DNA of 64,000 nt from Kineosporiaceae bacterium SCSIO 59966 (GTDB taxonomy: Bacteria > Actinomycetota > Actinomycetes > Actinomycetales > SCSIO-59966): positions 1,798,001-1,862,000 of the forward strand of contig CP052876.1 of assembly GCA_020881835.1 (NCBI GenBank), in the 5' to 3' direction. The notes under the pieces are model-generated. The model saw only the letters and a program-made list of their open reading frames with translations, had not been told where the DNA came from and made no database searches. The translations under genes and the position numbers were made by a program. How positions within the stretch are numbered: position 1 is the stretch's first letter; each line of letters opens with the position of its first letter. Of the stretch, positions 33,241-42,679 are shown piece after piece.

Positions 33241-34160
33241 GCTCGGTCCTGTACGACGAGCCCGGCCCCCGCACCCGCCGGCTGATCCAGGTCGGCACCG
33301 TCGCCGGTGCCCTGGTGCTGGCCGGTGTCGCCGCCTTCGTCCTCGTCCAGTTCAGCTCTCGCGGGCTCTTCGACGCCGACCGCTGGGACATCTTCGTCGA
33401 GCGGACCGACGTGTGGGAGTTCCTCGGCCGGGGGCTGCTCGCCACGCTGCAGGCGGCCGCCACCGGCGCGGTGCTCGCCGGCGTCCTCGCCGTCGTGCTG
33501 GCCGTGCTGCGGATGTCGCGCAACGGGTTCGTCCGGCGTACCACCGCGGTGGTCATCGAGCTGTTTCGCGGGCTGCCGGTCGTGCTGCTCATGCTCGCCG
33601 GCGCGCTGCTGCTGCCGGTGTCGCTGTTCTGGGCCGTCGTCATCGGGCTGACGATCTACAACGCCGCCGTGATGGGCGAGATCCTGCGGGCCGGCATCCT
33701 GTCGCTGCCGAAGGGCCAGACGGAGGCGGCGTACGCGATCGGGCTCACCCACTTCCAGACGCTGCGGATGATCCTGCTGCCGCAGGCGGTCCGGCAGATG
33801 CTGCCGTCCCTGGTCAGCCAGCTCGTCGTGCTGCTCAAGGACACCTCACTCGGCTACATCGTCGGCTACCTGGAGCTGCTGCGGTCGGTGCAGAACCTGC
33901 GCGACTTCTTCGGCAACCGGTACCTGTTCTCGGTCTTCTTCGTCGCCGCCGCCATCTACATCACGGTGAACTTCCTCGTCTCCCGGCTGGCGGTGCTCAC
34001 CGAGCGGGTGCTGTCCCGCTCGCGCAGCGGTGGCGGCGGGGACGTCGCCCCGGTGAACCTCGACGAGGGCACCCGGGACGGCGGGGTGGACACCAGGGGC
34101 GGGTCCGCCCCCACCGCTACGTCGCAGTCGCGGTCGCCCGGGACTCGCGAACGACAGTGA
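33237..34160 (+). CDS. gluD: Glutamate-type ABC permease 2
   Basis: 307 residues. Five to six membrane segments (the first at 20-40) and the EAA loop EAAYAIGLTHFQTLRMILLPQAVR. The soluble tail after about residue 260 is Arg/Gly-rich and its last 44 bp overlap the 3' end of the convergent rny. It is the last gene of the operon. Confidence 0.92.
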   Translation: MSSVLYDEPGPRTRRLIQVGTVAGALVLAGVAAFVLVQFSSRGLFDADRWDIFVERTDVWEFLGRGLLATLQAAATGAVLAGVLAVVLAVLRMSRNGFVRRTTAVVIELFRGLPVVLLMLAGALLLPVSLFWAVVIGLTIYNAAVMGEILRAGILSLPKGQTEAAYAIGLTHFQTLRMILLPQAVRQMLPSLVSQLVVLLKDTSLGYIVGYLELLRSVQNLRDFFGNRYLFSVFFVAAAIYITVNFLVSRLAVLTERVLSRSRSGGGGDVAPVNLDEGTRDGGVDTRGGSAPTATSQSRSPGTRERQ

Positions 34161-35664
34161 TCCGGATCTGCCCCGGGTAGGTGAGCTCCTCGGTGACCTG
34201 GCGGGCGATGTCGCGGGCCAGCAGGTCCGCGGCGAGGTCGTCGACCTCCTCGGGGCGGACCATCACCCGGACCTCACGGCCGGCGGACATCGCGTAGACC
34301 TTCTCCACCCCCGGCCGGGACCCGGCGATCTCCTCGAGCCGGTGCAGCCGCTCGACGTAGGTCTCCAGGGCCTCGCGGCGGGCGCCCGGCCGCCCGCCGG
34401 AGCAGGCGTCCGCGGCCTGGGTCAGCACCGCCTCGACCGTCTGCGGCGGCACCTCGTCGTGGTGGGCGGCGATGGCGTGCACGACGTCGTCCGACTCCCC
34501 GTAGCGACGCGCCAGCTCGGCGCCGACGGCGGCGTGCGTGCCCTCGGCCTCGTGGGTGAGCGCCTTGCCGATGTCGTGCAGCAGCGCGCAGCGCTTGACC
34601 AGGGCGACGTCGACCCCGAGCTCGGCGGCCATCACGCCGGCGAGGTGGGCGCTCTCGACGAGGTGCGCGAGCACGTTCTGCCCGTAGGAGGTGCGCAGGT
34701 GCAGGGCGCCGAGGGTGCGGACGAGCTCCGGGTGCAGCCCGGTGACCCCGGCCTGCTCGACGGCGCGGGCACCGGCCCGCTCGATGGCCCGGGCGAGGTC
34801 GGCGTCCGCGGCCTCGACGGCCGCCTCGATCCGGCCGGGGTGGATCCGGCCGTCGGCGACGAGGGCCTCCAGCGCCAACCGGGCCCGCTCGCGGCGCACC
34901 GGGTCGAAGCAGGAGAGCAGGACCGCACCGGGCGCGTCGTCGACGACGAGGTTGACACCGGTGACGGCCTCGAAGTGCCGGATGTTGCGGCCCTCCCGGC
35001 CGATGATCCGTCCCTTCATCTCGTCGTTCGGCAGGTGGACGACGCTGACGACGGACTCGGCGGTCTGGTCCGAGGCGACCCGCTGGACGGCGTCCGCCAC
35101 GATCCGACGGGCGATCGCCTCCCCGTCGCGCCGGGCCTCCTCCTCGATCCGGCGGACCGTGCCGAGCGCCTCGAGGCGAGCGGAGTCCCGCACCTCGGAG
35201 ACGACCTCGGCCCGGGCCTGCTCGGCGGTCAGTCCGGCGACGCGCTCGAGCTCGGTGCGCCGCGCCTCGTCGGCGACCTTCCAGGCGGCGCGCCGCTCGG
35301 CCTCCTCGGCGTCCAGGGCCGCGCGCTGCTCCTCGGCGTCCCGGCGGGCCGCGGCCTGGTCGGCCTCGAGCCGGCGACGGGCCTGCTCCAGCTCGAGGCG
35401 GTCGGCGTCGAGCCGGTTGACCGCCTCGACGAGCCGGGCCTCCCGCTGGGCGAGCCGACGCTCCCGGGCGGCGAGCTCGCGGTCGGCACGCTCACGCTCG
35501 GTGCGGGTCTCGGTGAGCAGCTCCTGCGCCCGGGCGTGGGCCTCGGCGACCTCGCGCTCGGCGCGAGCGTGCAGGGCCCGTGCCTCCCGCCGGGCCAGCA
35601 CGGTGAGGGCAGCGGCGACGAGCAGTCCCAGGACGAGGACGACGATCCCGGCGAGATCCGCCAC
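34117..35664 (-). CDS. rny: Ribonuclease Y
   Basis: 515 residues: an N-terminal membrane helix (about 5-23), a long charged coiled coil to about 200, KH domain (ESVVSVVHLPNDEMKGRIIGREGRNIRHFE) and an HD domain with LLHDIGKALTHE and HHDE. It is the membrane-bound endoribonuclease that starts mRNA decay in Gram-positives; many actinobacteria rely on RNase E instead, so its presence is a lineage clue. ATG 35664. It lies after recA-recX in the common order. Confidence 0.93.
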   Translation of the reverse strand: MADLAGIVVLVLGLLVAAALTVLARREARALHARAEREVAEAHARAQELLTETRTERERADRELAARERRLAQREARLVEAVNRLDADRLELEQARRRLEADQAAARRDAEEQRAALDAEEAERRAAWKVADEARRTELERVAGLTAEQARAEVVSEVRDSARLEALGTVRRIEEEARRDGEAIARRIVADAVQRVASDQTAESVVSVVHLPNDEMKGRIIGREGRNIRHFEAVTGVNLVVDDAPGAVLLSCFDPVRRERARLALEALVADGRIHPGRIEAAVEAADADLARAIERAGARAVEQAGVTGLHPELVRTLGALHLRTSYGQNVLAHLVESAHLAGVMAAELGVDVALVKRCALLHDIGKALTHEAEGTHAAVGAELARRYGESDDVVHAIAAHHDEVPPQTVEAVLTQAADACSGGRPGARREALETYVERLHRLEEIAGSRPGVEKVYAMSAGREVRVMVRPEEVDDLAADLLARDIARQVTEELTYPGQIRITVVRESRATATAT

Positions 35665-35712
35665 GGCGCACCTCCTGCCAGCTGCCTACCGTTCTGGGAG
35701 GCTACCTCGGCG

Positions 35713-36381
35713 TCACCCGTCGTCGGCGGCCAGACCCGGCGGATGGTCCGGACCGAAGGCCTCGCCGGCCTCACCGGCGTTGCCCGCGTCGTGGGCCAGG
35801 CCGGCACCGGGGTCCTCGCCGGCCGACGTCTGCGCCTCCGCGGCGAGAGCGTCCCGGACGACCGCGATCGCCGTCCCCGGCGGGTAGCCCTTGCGGGCGA
35901 GCATCGAGGCGAGGCGCCGGATACGCCGCTCCCGGTCGAGCCCCCGGGTGGCCGGCAGCCGGCGCTCGACGAGGGCCCGGGCAGTGCGCAGCTCGTCGTC
36001 CGGCTCGAGCTCGTCGAGCGCCTCCCGGACCGTGTCGTCGTCGACCCCGCGGTGGCGGAGCTCCTGGGCCAGGGCCCGGCGGGCCAGGCCCTTGCCCGCC
36101 GAACGGGACCGCACCCACGTCCGGGCGTACTCGGCGTCGTCGACGAGGCGCACCTCCTCGAACCGGTCGAGCACCCTGTCGGCGACGTCCTCCGGGACGT
36201 CGCGGCGGGCCATGGCCTCGGCCAGCTGGTGCCGCGTACGGGGTGCTGCGGTGAGCTGGCGCAGGGCGATGGCGCGGGCGACCGACTCCGGGTCCGGTTC
36301 GGGGTCGGCGGCCGCTGGTCCCGACTGCGGTGGTTCCTCGGCCGGCCGGCGGCCCCGGGAACCGCGCGGTCCCGTGCTCAC
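35713..36381 (-). CDS. recX: RecA regulator RecX
   Basis: 222 residues with three RecX three-helix repeats from about residue 40: ALRQLTAAPRTRHQLAEAMARR, RLVDDAEYARTWVRSRS, and GLARRALAQELRHRGV with RRLASMLARKGYP. It limits RecA filament extension. The GTG at 36381 (VSTGPRGSRG) is chosen since an upstream frame overlaps the recA end without a start; it is 49 bp downstream of recA and co-transcribed. The C-terminal tail is Ala/Gly/Glu-rich. Confidence 0.9.
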   Translation of the reverse strand: MSTGPRGSRGRRPAEEPPQSGPAAADPEPDPESVARAIALRQLTAAPRTRHQLAEAMARRDVPEDVADRVLDRFEEVRLVDDAEYARTWVRSRSAGKGLARRALAQELRHRGVDDDTVREALDELEPDDELRTARALVERRLPATRGLDRERRIRRLASMLARKGYPPGTAIAVVRDALAAEAQTSAGEDPGAGLAHDAGNAGEAGEAFGPDHPPGLAADDG

Positions 36382-36430
36382 CTGCGCGCTCTTCTGCTCA
36401 TCTGCGGTGTCAACCGTGGCGCCGGACGGC

Positions 36431-37477
36431 TCAGAAGTCGACCGGCGGGTCGACCGGCGCGTCAGCCGGCGCGTCGAGACGCGGCCCGACGCCGAGCTTC
36501 TCCTTGATCTTCTTCTCCAGCTCGTCGGCGAGGTCGGGGTTGTCCCGCAGGAAGGCGCGGGCGTTCTCCTTGCCCTGCCCGAGCTGGTCGCCCTCGTAGG
36601 TGTACCAGGCGCCGGACTTGCGCACGAAGCCCTGCTCGACACCCATGTCGATCAGACCACCCTCCCGGGAGATGCCGACGCCGTAGAGGATGTCGAACTC
36701 CGCCTGCTTGAACGGCGGCGACATCTTGTTCTTCACGACCTTGATGCGGGTCCGGTTGCCGACCGGCTCGCTGCCGTCCTTGAGCGTCTCGATCCGGCGG
36801 ACGTCCAGCCGGATCGATGCGTAGAACTTCAGCGCCTTGCCCCCGGTCGTGGTCTCGGGGGAACCGAACATCACACCGATCTTCTCGCGCAGCTGGTTGA
36901 TGAAGATGGCGGTGGTCTTGGAGTGGCTCAGCGCGCCGGTGATCTTCCGCAGCGCCTGGGACATGAGCCGGGCCTGCAGCCCGACGTGGCTGTCCCCCAT
37001 CTCGCCCTCGATCTCCGCGCGGGGCACGAGCGCGGCCACCGAGTCGATGACGATGACGTCGAGCGCCCCGGAGCGGATCAGCATGTCCGCGATCTCCAGG
37101 GCCTGCTCGCCGGTGTCCGGCTGAGAGACCAGGAGGGCGTCGGTGTCGACACCGAGCTTCTTCGCGTACTCCGGGTCCAGGGCGTGCTCGGCGTCGATGA
37201 AGGCCGCGATACCGCCGGCCTTCTGCGCGTTGGCGACCGCGTGGAGGGCGACGGTCGTCTTGCCGCTGGACTCCGGGCCGTAGATCTCCACGACCCGGCC
37301 GCGGGGCAGGCCGCCGATGCCGAGAGCGACGTCGAGGGCGATCGACCCGGTGGGGATGACCTCGACCGGAGGACGCACGTCGTCGCCGAGGCGCATGACG
37401 GAGCCCTTACCGAACTGTCGGTCGATCTGCGCGAGAGCGGTGTCGAGCGCCTTCTCACGGTCTGCGGGAGCGGGCAT
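36431..37477 (-). CDS. recA: Recombinase RecA
   Basis: 348 residues. Walker [14 protein letters not shown], Walker [16 protein letters not shown], the L2 loop [30 protein letters not shown]. It forms filaments on single-stranded DNA, pairs homologous strands and triggers LexA cleavage. ATG at 37477 with GAGG upstream. No intein is present. It is followed by recX. The upstream region has an SOS-like box and a long palindrome. Confidence 0.97.
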   Translation of the reverse strand: MPAPADREKALDTALAQIDRQFGKGSVMRLGDDVRPPVEVIPTGSIALDVALGIGGLPRGRVVEIYGPESSGKTTVALHAVANAQKAGGIAAFIDAEHALDPEYAKKLGVDTDALLVSQPDTGEQALEIADMLIRSGALDVIVIDSVAALVPRAEIEGEMGDSHVGLQARLMSQALRKITGALSHSKTTAIFINQLREKIGVMFGSPETTTGGKALKFYASIRLDVRRIETLKDGSEPVGNRTRIKVVKNKMSPPFKQAEFDILYGVGISREGGLIDMGVEQGFVRKSGAWYTYEGDQLGQGKENARAFLRDNPDLADELEKKIKEKLGVGPRLDAPADAPVDPPVDF

Positions 37478-37654
37478 GGCCTCACCTCTGGTCGGCGGCG
37501 CGGAGCGCCGGGGCTGCATGGTCCGTGCTGCGGTGGCTACTGGGGTCTTCGCTGTCGTGGCTGCTGGGGTCTTCATCGTCGGGGACGCTAACCGCCGCCA
37601 CCGACACCGCCCGGCACGAGGACCGCCGCTGTGGACGACGACAGCACCCGGCCC

Positions 37655-37690
37655 GGGTTGTGCACAACCCTAGGACGTACAGGTGTTCGA
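37655..37690. promoter_or_regulatory. recA regulatory region: SOS-like box plus 16-bp palindrome
   Basis: ACGTACAGGTGTTCGA at 37675-37690 keeps 10 of the 12 fixed LexA-box positions. GGGTTGTGCACAACCC at 37655-37670 is a perfect 16-bp palindrome immediately downstream toward recA; its TTGTGCACA is one change from an actinobacterial DnaA box. A weak -10, TAGGGT, would read minus-strand at 37672-37667. Confidence 0.55.
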
Positions 37691-37739
37691 GCGTCGGGCG
37701 ACACGCCGCGACGCGGCCGACGGTGCCTACAGTGGCCGG

Positions 37740-38108
37740 GTGACCATCCCCGTCCCGCTCGAGGACCTCGCCGAAGCGCTCGCCGACCGCCCGTGGGCCT
37801 ATCTCATGACGGTCTCCGACGACGCCCGGGTGCACGTGGTCGCCGTCGTCCCCGAGCTCACCGCAGCCGGGTTGCGGGTGGCCGAGCCCGGACGCCGGAC
37901 CCGCGCCAACGCCGGCGCCCGCCCCGACGTCACCCTCGCCTACCCCCCTGCCGAGCCCGAGGGCTTCACCCTCGTCGTCGACGGCACCGCCACTGCCGAC
38001 GAGGACGGGCCCCTCGTCGTCCGGCCCTCCTCGGCCGTCCTGCACCGACCGGCGCCGGTCCCCTCTCAGGACAGCAGCAGCCGCTCCAGCCGCCGGCCGG
38101 TGACGTAG
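37740..38108 (+). CDS. Pyridoxamine 5'-phosphate oxidase-family protein
   Basis: 122 residues with the split-barrel flavin fold: LADRPWAYLMTVSDDARVHVVAVVPEL at the front, then VTLAYPPAEPEGFTLVVDGTA. Such small members bind FMN, F420 or haem; none of the key residues fixes which. The start GTG 37740 gives the family length. Its 3' end overlaps the convergent ABC permease by 43 bp. It is divergent from recA. Confidence 0.8.
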   Translation: MTIPVPLEDLAEALADRPWAYLMTVSDDARVHVVAVVPELTAAGLRVAEPGRRTRANAGARPDVTLAYPPAEPEGFTLVVDGTATADEDGPLVVRPSSAVLHRPAPVPSQDSSSRSSRRPVT

Positions 38109-38881
38109 AACCCGACCAGCCCCATGACGACGAGGTACGCGACGTGGCCGAGCAGGCCGACGTGCAGCTGGCCGATCATGACGTCGCGCACGAGCGCCAC
38201 CCCGTGGTACAGCGGCGTGGCCTGCACGACGAGCTGGAGCGAGTCCGGGTACGTCGACAGCGGGAAGAACGTCGCGGAGAACAGGAACATCGGCAGGATG
38301 GCGAGCTGGACGTAGTCGAAGTCGACCCAGCTGCGCATGAACGTCGTCGCGGCCATGCCGACGCCGGCGAACGCGAACCCGATGAGGGTGGCGGCGGGCA
38401 GCGCGAGCAACGCCCACCAGGACTCGACCAGACCCGCCACCGCCACGACGACGAGGAACGCCACCGCGTACACCTGGCCGCGCAGCAGCGCCCAGCTGAT
38501 CTCCCCGACCGCGACGTCACGCGGACCGAGCGGGGTGGCCAGCACCGAGTCGTAGAGCTTGGCGTACTTCAGCTTGAAGAAGACGTTGAAAGTGGAGTCG
38601 TAGACCGCGCCGTTCATCGCCGAGGCGGCAAGCAGCGCCGGGGCGACGAACGCGGCGTAGGGCACCTCGGCGCCGGAGTCGGTCGTCACGGCGCCGACGA
38701 GGGAGCCGAGCCCCACCCCGAGGGAGAACAGGTAGAAGACCGGCTCGAAGAACCCGGACACCAAGGTGATCCAGCCGTGCCGGAAGGCGCGCAGGTTGCG
38801 CTCGACGAGGGTGCGGGCCATCCCGGCCCCGGCGGGCAGTGGGACGGCGCGGGCCAGCCGGGTGGCGACCGGGACGCTCAC
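38066..38881 (-). CDS. ABC-2 permease, NodJ/DrrB-like (second)
   Basis: 271 residues with six membrane segments. The conserved pieces VPYAAFVAPALLAASAMNG, KYAKLYDSVLATPLGPRDVAVGE and LFSATFFPLSTYPDSLQLVVQATPLYHG are those of NodJ-type permeases. GTG start at 38881. It belongs with the next two genes upstream (38883, 39707), which complete the transporter with one ATPase and two different permeases. Confidence 0.88.
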   Translation of the reverse strand: MSVPVATRLARAVPLPAGAGMARTLVERNLRAFRHGWITLVSGFFEPVFYLFSLGVGLGSLVGAVTTDSGAEVPYAAFVAPALLAASAMNGAVYDSTFNVFFKLKYAKLYDSVLATPLGPRDVAVGEISWALLRGQVYAVAFLVVVAVAGLVESWWALLALPAATLIGFAFAGVGMAATTFMRSWVDFDYVQLAILPMFLFSATFFPLSTYPDSLQLVVQATPLYHGVALVRDVMIGQLHVGLLGHVAYLVVMGLVGFYVTGRRLERLLLS

Positions 38882-38882
38882 C

Positions 38883-39707
38883 TCACACCTCCAGCCGCGA
38901 GCGGAAGGCGCGCCGGGCGAGGAGGAAGCCGCCCGCCGTCCACACCGCCAGGACGAGCACGTGACCGAGCACCGGCAGCACCTCCGCGGTCCCCAGGGAC
39001 AGCGCCCGGCTCGCCGACACCCCGTGCCACAGCGGGGTGAACCAGGCGACCGGCTGCAGAACGCCGGGCAGCTGGCTGATCGGGAAGAACGTGCCGGAGA
39101 ACAGGAACAGGGGCATGACGACGAACCGGAACAGCACGTTGAACCCGGCGTCGGACTCGGTGGTGGCGGCGAACGCGAACACCGGGGTCGCGAAGGCCAT
39201 CCCGGTGAGGACGGCGACCGGCAGGGCGAGCACCACCCACCATGACAGGAGCACCCCGAGGGCCCCGGCGACGAGGAGGAACACCGCGCTGGTCACCAGC
39301 ACCCGCAGCGCGACGTAGACGAGGTGGCCGACGAGCACGTCGGTGACACCCATCGGGCCGGCGAGCATGGCGTGGTACTGCCGCTGCCACTTGATCGCGC
39401 CCATGACGCTGAACGTGGACTCCCCCACGGCGGTCTGCATCGCGGTGGCGGCGAGGACCCCGGGGGCGATGAAGGAGACGTACGGGACCCCCAGCGCGTC
39501 GTTCGGGCCGCGGTCGACGAGGGTGGCCAGCCCGAAGCCCATCGCGGCGAGGAACAGCAGCGGGGTGAGGAAGCTCGACACCACCGACCCGCGCCAGGTC
39601 CGCCGGTAGTTCAGCAGCCAGTAGGACAGCGCCCGCGGCCACATCCTCCCGGGGCGGTGGACGACGGCCGCGGCGGTTCCGCGCGCGGGCAGGGTCGGGG
39701 CGCTCAT
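38883..39707 (-). CDS. ABC-2 permease, NodJ/DrrB-like (first)
   Basis: 274 residues, six membrane segments; same motifs as its neighbour (VPYVSFIAPGVLAATAMQT, RQYHAMLAGPMGVTDVLVGH, LFSGTFFPISQLPGVLQPVAWFTPLWHG). Its ATG shares one base with the ATPase stop. A pair of unequal permeases with one ATPase implies a heterodimeric channel. Confidence 0.88.
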   Translation of the reverse strand: MSAPTLPARGTAAAVVHRPGRMWPRALSYWLLNYRRTWRGSVVSSFLTPLLFLAAMGFGLATLVDRGPNDALGVPYVSFIAPGVLAATAMQTAVGESTFSVMGAIKWQRQYHAMLAGPMGVTDVLVGHLVYVALRVLVTSAVFLLVAGALGVLLSWWVVLALPVAVLTGMAFATPVFAFAATTESDAGFNVLFRFVVMPLFLFSGTFFPISQLPGVLQPVAWFTPLWHGVSASRALSLGTAEVLPVLGHVLVLAVWTAGGFLLARRAFRSRLEV

Positions 39708-40702
39708 CAGTCGACCAGGGTCCGACCGGTGAGCCGCAGGAAGACGTCCTCCAGCGTGCTGCGGCGCACCAGGCTCGACAGCGGCTCGATGCCGCGCTGG
39801 TGCAGGGCAGCGGTGGCGGCGTCGCCGTCGTCGGTGTAGAGCAGGAGCCGGTCGGGCAGCACCTCGACCCGCTCGGCCAGACCGTCGACGGCGGCGGCGA
39901 GCGGGGCGTGGTCGTCGACGGCGAACCGCAGCTCGAGCACCTCCCGGGTCGAGTACTGCTCGATGAGCGAGCGCGGAGAGCCCTCGGCGACGATCCGGCC
40001 GCGGTCCATGACGACGAGCCGGTCGCACAGCTGCTCCGCCTCGTCCATGTAGTGCGTGGTGAGCACCAGGGTGACGCCGGAGCGCTTGAGTCGGAACAGC
40101 CGGTCCCACAGGGCGTGCCGGGCCTGCGGGTCGAGCCCGGTGGTCGGCTCGTCGAGCAGGAGGATCTCCGGGGCGTTGACGAGTGACCGCGCGATCGTCA
40201 GCCGCCGCTTCATCCCGCCGGACAGCGGCTCCACCTTGGCGCCGGCACGCTCGGTGAGCTGGGCGAACTCGAGCAGCTCACGGGCGCGCTCACGCACCAG
40301 GGCGCGGGGCAGCCCGAAGTAGCGGCCGTAGACGAGGATGTTCTCCTCGACCGTCAGCTCCTCGTCGAGGGTGTCCCGCTGCGGGACGACGCCGAGCCTG
40401 GCGCGGATGGCGGGCCCGTCGGTGCGCGGGTCCATCCCGAGGATCCGCAGGTCACCACCGGACGGCGGGGACACGCAGCCGATCATCCGCATCGTCGAGG
40501 ACTTCCCGGCGCCGTTCGGCCCGAGGAAGCCGAACGCCTCGCCGCGATGAACCCGGACGTCGATCCCGTCGACGGCGGTGAAGTCGCCGAACCGCTTGGT
40601 CAGGTTCCGGGCCTCGATGAGCACGTCGGCGTCCCCGGACGGAGGTGGTGAACCGGCCCCGGCAGGTCTGGCCTCGCTGCTCGCCTCGACGGGTGGTCGC
40701 AC
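39707..40702 (-). CDS. ABC export ATPase, NodI/DrrA-like
   Basis: 331 residues. Walker A GPNGAGKSSTMRMIG, Q-loop VVPQRDTLDEELTVEEN, signature LSGGMKRRLTIARSLVNAP, Walker B ILLLDEPTTGLDP, switch TTHYMDEAEQL. It powers the two downstream permeases. NodI/DrrA relatives export lipo-oligosaccharides or drugs; the cargo here is unknown. GTG start at 40702. Confidence 0.9.
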   Translation of the reverse strand: MRPPVEASSEARPAGAGSPPPSGDADVLIEARNLTKRFGDFTAVDGIDVRVHRGEAFGFLGPNGAGKSSTMRMIGCVSPPSGGDLRILGMDPRTDGPAIRARLGVVPQRDTLDEELTVEENILVYGRYFGLPRALVRERARELLEFAQLTERAGAKVEPLSGGMKRRLTIARSLVNAPEILLLDEPTTGLDPQARHALWDRLFRLKRSGVTLVLTTHYMDEAEQLCDRLVVMDRGRIVAEGSPRSLIEQYSTREVLELRFAVDDHAPLAAAVDGLAERVEVLPDRLLLYTDDGDAATAALHQRGIEPLSSLVRRSTLEDVFLRLTGRTLVD

Positions 40703-41041
40703 GGTTCCGCACCCTAACCCCGGGGCCCGACATCCCGCGAAGGCGTTTCCCGGTCCGCCCCTGGACGCGGCTTCGACCCACCAGACCGTGTCCGTCGGTC
40801 ACTATTCGGTAACGATCATCCTCTGCGACGGCCCCCCACGTTCACGTACCAAACCCGCAGGTCACGCGGCGGACGGCCACCCCTGGAGACGTCCCGTCGC
40901 CGGTCTTCGCCGACTTGGGAGGGCGCGGGGGCACCGCCTACGGTCAACCCGCCCATGACCATTCGGGGCGACATCCGTCCGGTGCGCGCGACCGTCGCGC
41001 GTGACGGGAGGCCGTGCCTCGTTCAAACCGAAGGGACCATG
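40703..41041. other. Intergenic region between divergent ABC ATPase and ehuB
   Basis: About 340 bp with no gene. It must hold the promoters for both operons. The stretch near 40800-40825 (CACTATTCGGTAACGATCAT) is markedly AT-richer than its surroundings and is the best place for a promoter or operator; nothing more definite is visible. AAGGGA lies just before the ehuB start. Confidence 0.5.
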
Positions 41042-41941
41042 ATGAGCGCACGAACACGCCGCCGCGGCGTGATGGCAGTGACCGGTGGAGCGCTGGCTCT
41101 GGTGCTCGCCGCCTGCGGAGACAGCGGCGACGGCAACGGCACCGCCGAGGGCGGCGAGGGCCGCCTCGCCGAGCTGCAGGAGGCCGGCACCATCACCGTG
41201 GGCTTCGCCGGTGAGGCTCCGTACAGCTTCACGAACGACGAGGGCGAGCTGGTGGGTGCCTCGGTCGCCCTCCAGGAGCGCATCTGGGGCGAGCTGGGCA
41301 TCGACAACGTCGAGGGTGTGCAGGCCGAGTTCGGCCAGCTCATCCAGGGCCTGAACGCCGGCCGCTTCGACATCGTCGCCGCCGGCATGTCGATCCTGCC
41401 GGAGCGGTGCGAGCAGGCGCTGTTCTCCGACCCCGAGTTCCAGTACACGACCGCCCTGCTCGTCGAGGCCGGCAACCCGCACGACCTCACGGACATGCAG
41501 TCGATCGGCGAGTCCGACGTCACGATGGCCGCCATGCGCGGGGCGATCGAGGCCGACTACGCGAACGACCTCGGCATCGAGCCGGTTCTGGTCGGCAACC
41601 CGCAGGACGGCATGGACGCCGTGACGAGCGGCCGCGCGGACGTCTTCGCCCTGACCGGGATCTCACTGAACTGGATGGTGGAGAACTCCGGCACGGACGC
41701 CGTCGAGGTCACCGAGTCGTTCGTCGCCGAGATCGACGGCGTCGAGCAGTACGGCGCCGGCGGCACCGTCTTCCGCCAGGAGGACGAGGAGCTGCGCGAC
41801 GCCTACAACGAGCACCTCGCGGAGATCGTGGGCGACGAGGAGACCTACCTCGACGTCGTCGGTGACTGGGGCTTCACCGCCGAGGAGCGGCCGACCGGGG
41901 AGTTCACCACCGAGGAGCTCTGCGCCGGCGAGATCGGGTAG
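41042..41941 (+). CDS. ehuB: Ectoine/hydroxyectoine-type solute-binding lipoprotein EhuB
   Basis: 299 residues. Signal peptide with lipobox LAAC (Cys about 23), then SBP_bac_3: LQEAGTITVGFAGEAPYSFTNDEGELVGASVALQERIW ... PERCEQALFSDPEF. The EAPYSFTN beginning and context fit the EhuB family, which supplies compatible solutes to the EhuCD channel. ATG 41042 (41039 also possible). The operon ehuBCDA is complete. Confidence 0.85.
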   Translation: MSARTRRRGVMAVTGGALALVLAACGDSGDGNGTAEGGEGRLAELQEAGTITVGFAGEAPYSFTNDEGELVGASVALQERIWGELGIDNVEGVQAEFGQLIQGLNAGRFDIVAAGMSILPERCEQALFSDPEFQYTTALLVEAGNPHDLTDMQSIGESDVTMAAMRGAIEADYANDLGIEPVLVGNPQDGMDAVTSGRADVFALTGISLNWMVENSGTDAVEVTESFVAEIDGVEQYGAGGTVFRQEDEELRDAYNEHLAEIVGDEETYLDVVGDWGFTAEERPTGEFTTEELCAGEIG

Positions 41942-41953
41942 GCACCCGACACC

Positions 41954-42679
41954 ATGAGCGACAACCTCACCGCACTGGAGACGATGCTGCCGAGGTTGGC
42001 TGACGGGTTGCTCGTCACCCTGCAGCTGACCGTCGGCGGTGCCACGCTGGCATTCGTCATCGCAGTGGTCCTGGGCCTGGCCGCGCGCCACCACAGCCCG
42101 GTGGTGCGCGGCCCGGCCCGGGTGCTCATCGAGTTCTTCCGCGGCACCTCACTGCTCGTGCAGCTGTTCTGGCTGTTCTACGTGATGCCCCAGCTCGGCC
42201 TGACGCTGACCTCGCTGTTCACCGGCGTCCTCGCCCTGGGCCTGAACTACGGCGCCTACGGCGCCGAGGTGGTGCGCGGGGCGATCAACTCGGTTCCCAA
42301 GGGCCAGTGGGAGGCGGCGGTGGCCCTCAGCCTGTCGCCGGTGCGGCGGATGAGGAAAGTCATCTGGCCGCAGGCGTGGGCCATCATGATCCCGTCCCTG
42401 AGCAACCTCGCGGTGATGCTGCTCAAGGGCACCGCGGTCGCCTACGTCATCCTCATGCACGACATCACGTTCGTCACCGAGCAGCTGCGCCAGCGGACCA
42501 ACGACACGTTCTTCTCCTACGGCGTCGGGATGGTGATGTACTTCGCGATCGCCTACCTGATCGTGCTGCTGGCCAACGCGCTGGAGATCCGGGCGAAGAA
42601 CCGGCTCGGCACCGGTCCGCCGCTACGTGACGTCTTCCGGCCACGGGACCCGGCTGCGCACGCGGGCGAGGTGACGTGA
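41954..42679 (+). CDS. ehuC: EhuC-like ABC permease
   Basis: 241 residues, five membrane segments, EAA loop EAAVALSLSPVRRMRKVIWPQAW. EhuC-type features: GTSLLVQLFWLFYVMPQLGL and the C-terminal NRLGTG. ATG 12 bp after ehuB. Its stop overlaps the ehuD start (GTGA). Confidence 0.87.
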   Translation: MSDNLTALETMLPRLADGLLVTLQLTVGGATLAFVIAVVLGLAARHHSPVVRGPARVLIEFFRGTSLLVQLFWLFYVMPQLGLTLTSLFTGVLALGLNYGAYGAEVVRGAINSVPKGQWEAAVALSLSPVRRMRKVIWPQAWAIMIPSLSNLAVMLLKGTAVAYVILMHDITFVTEQLRQRTNDTFFSYGVGMVMYFAIAYLIVLLANALEIRAKNRLGTGPPLRDVFRPRDPAAHAGEVT

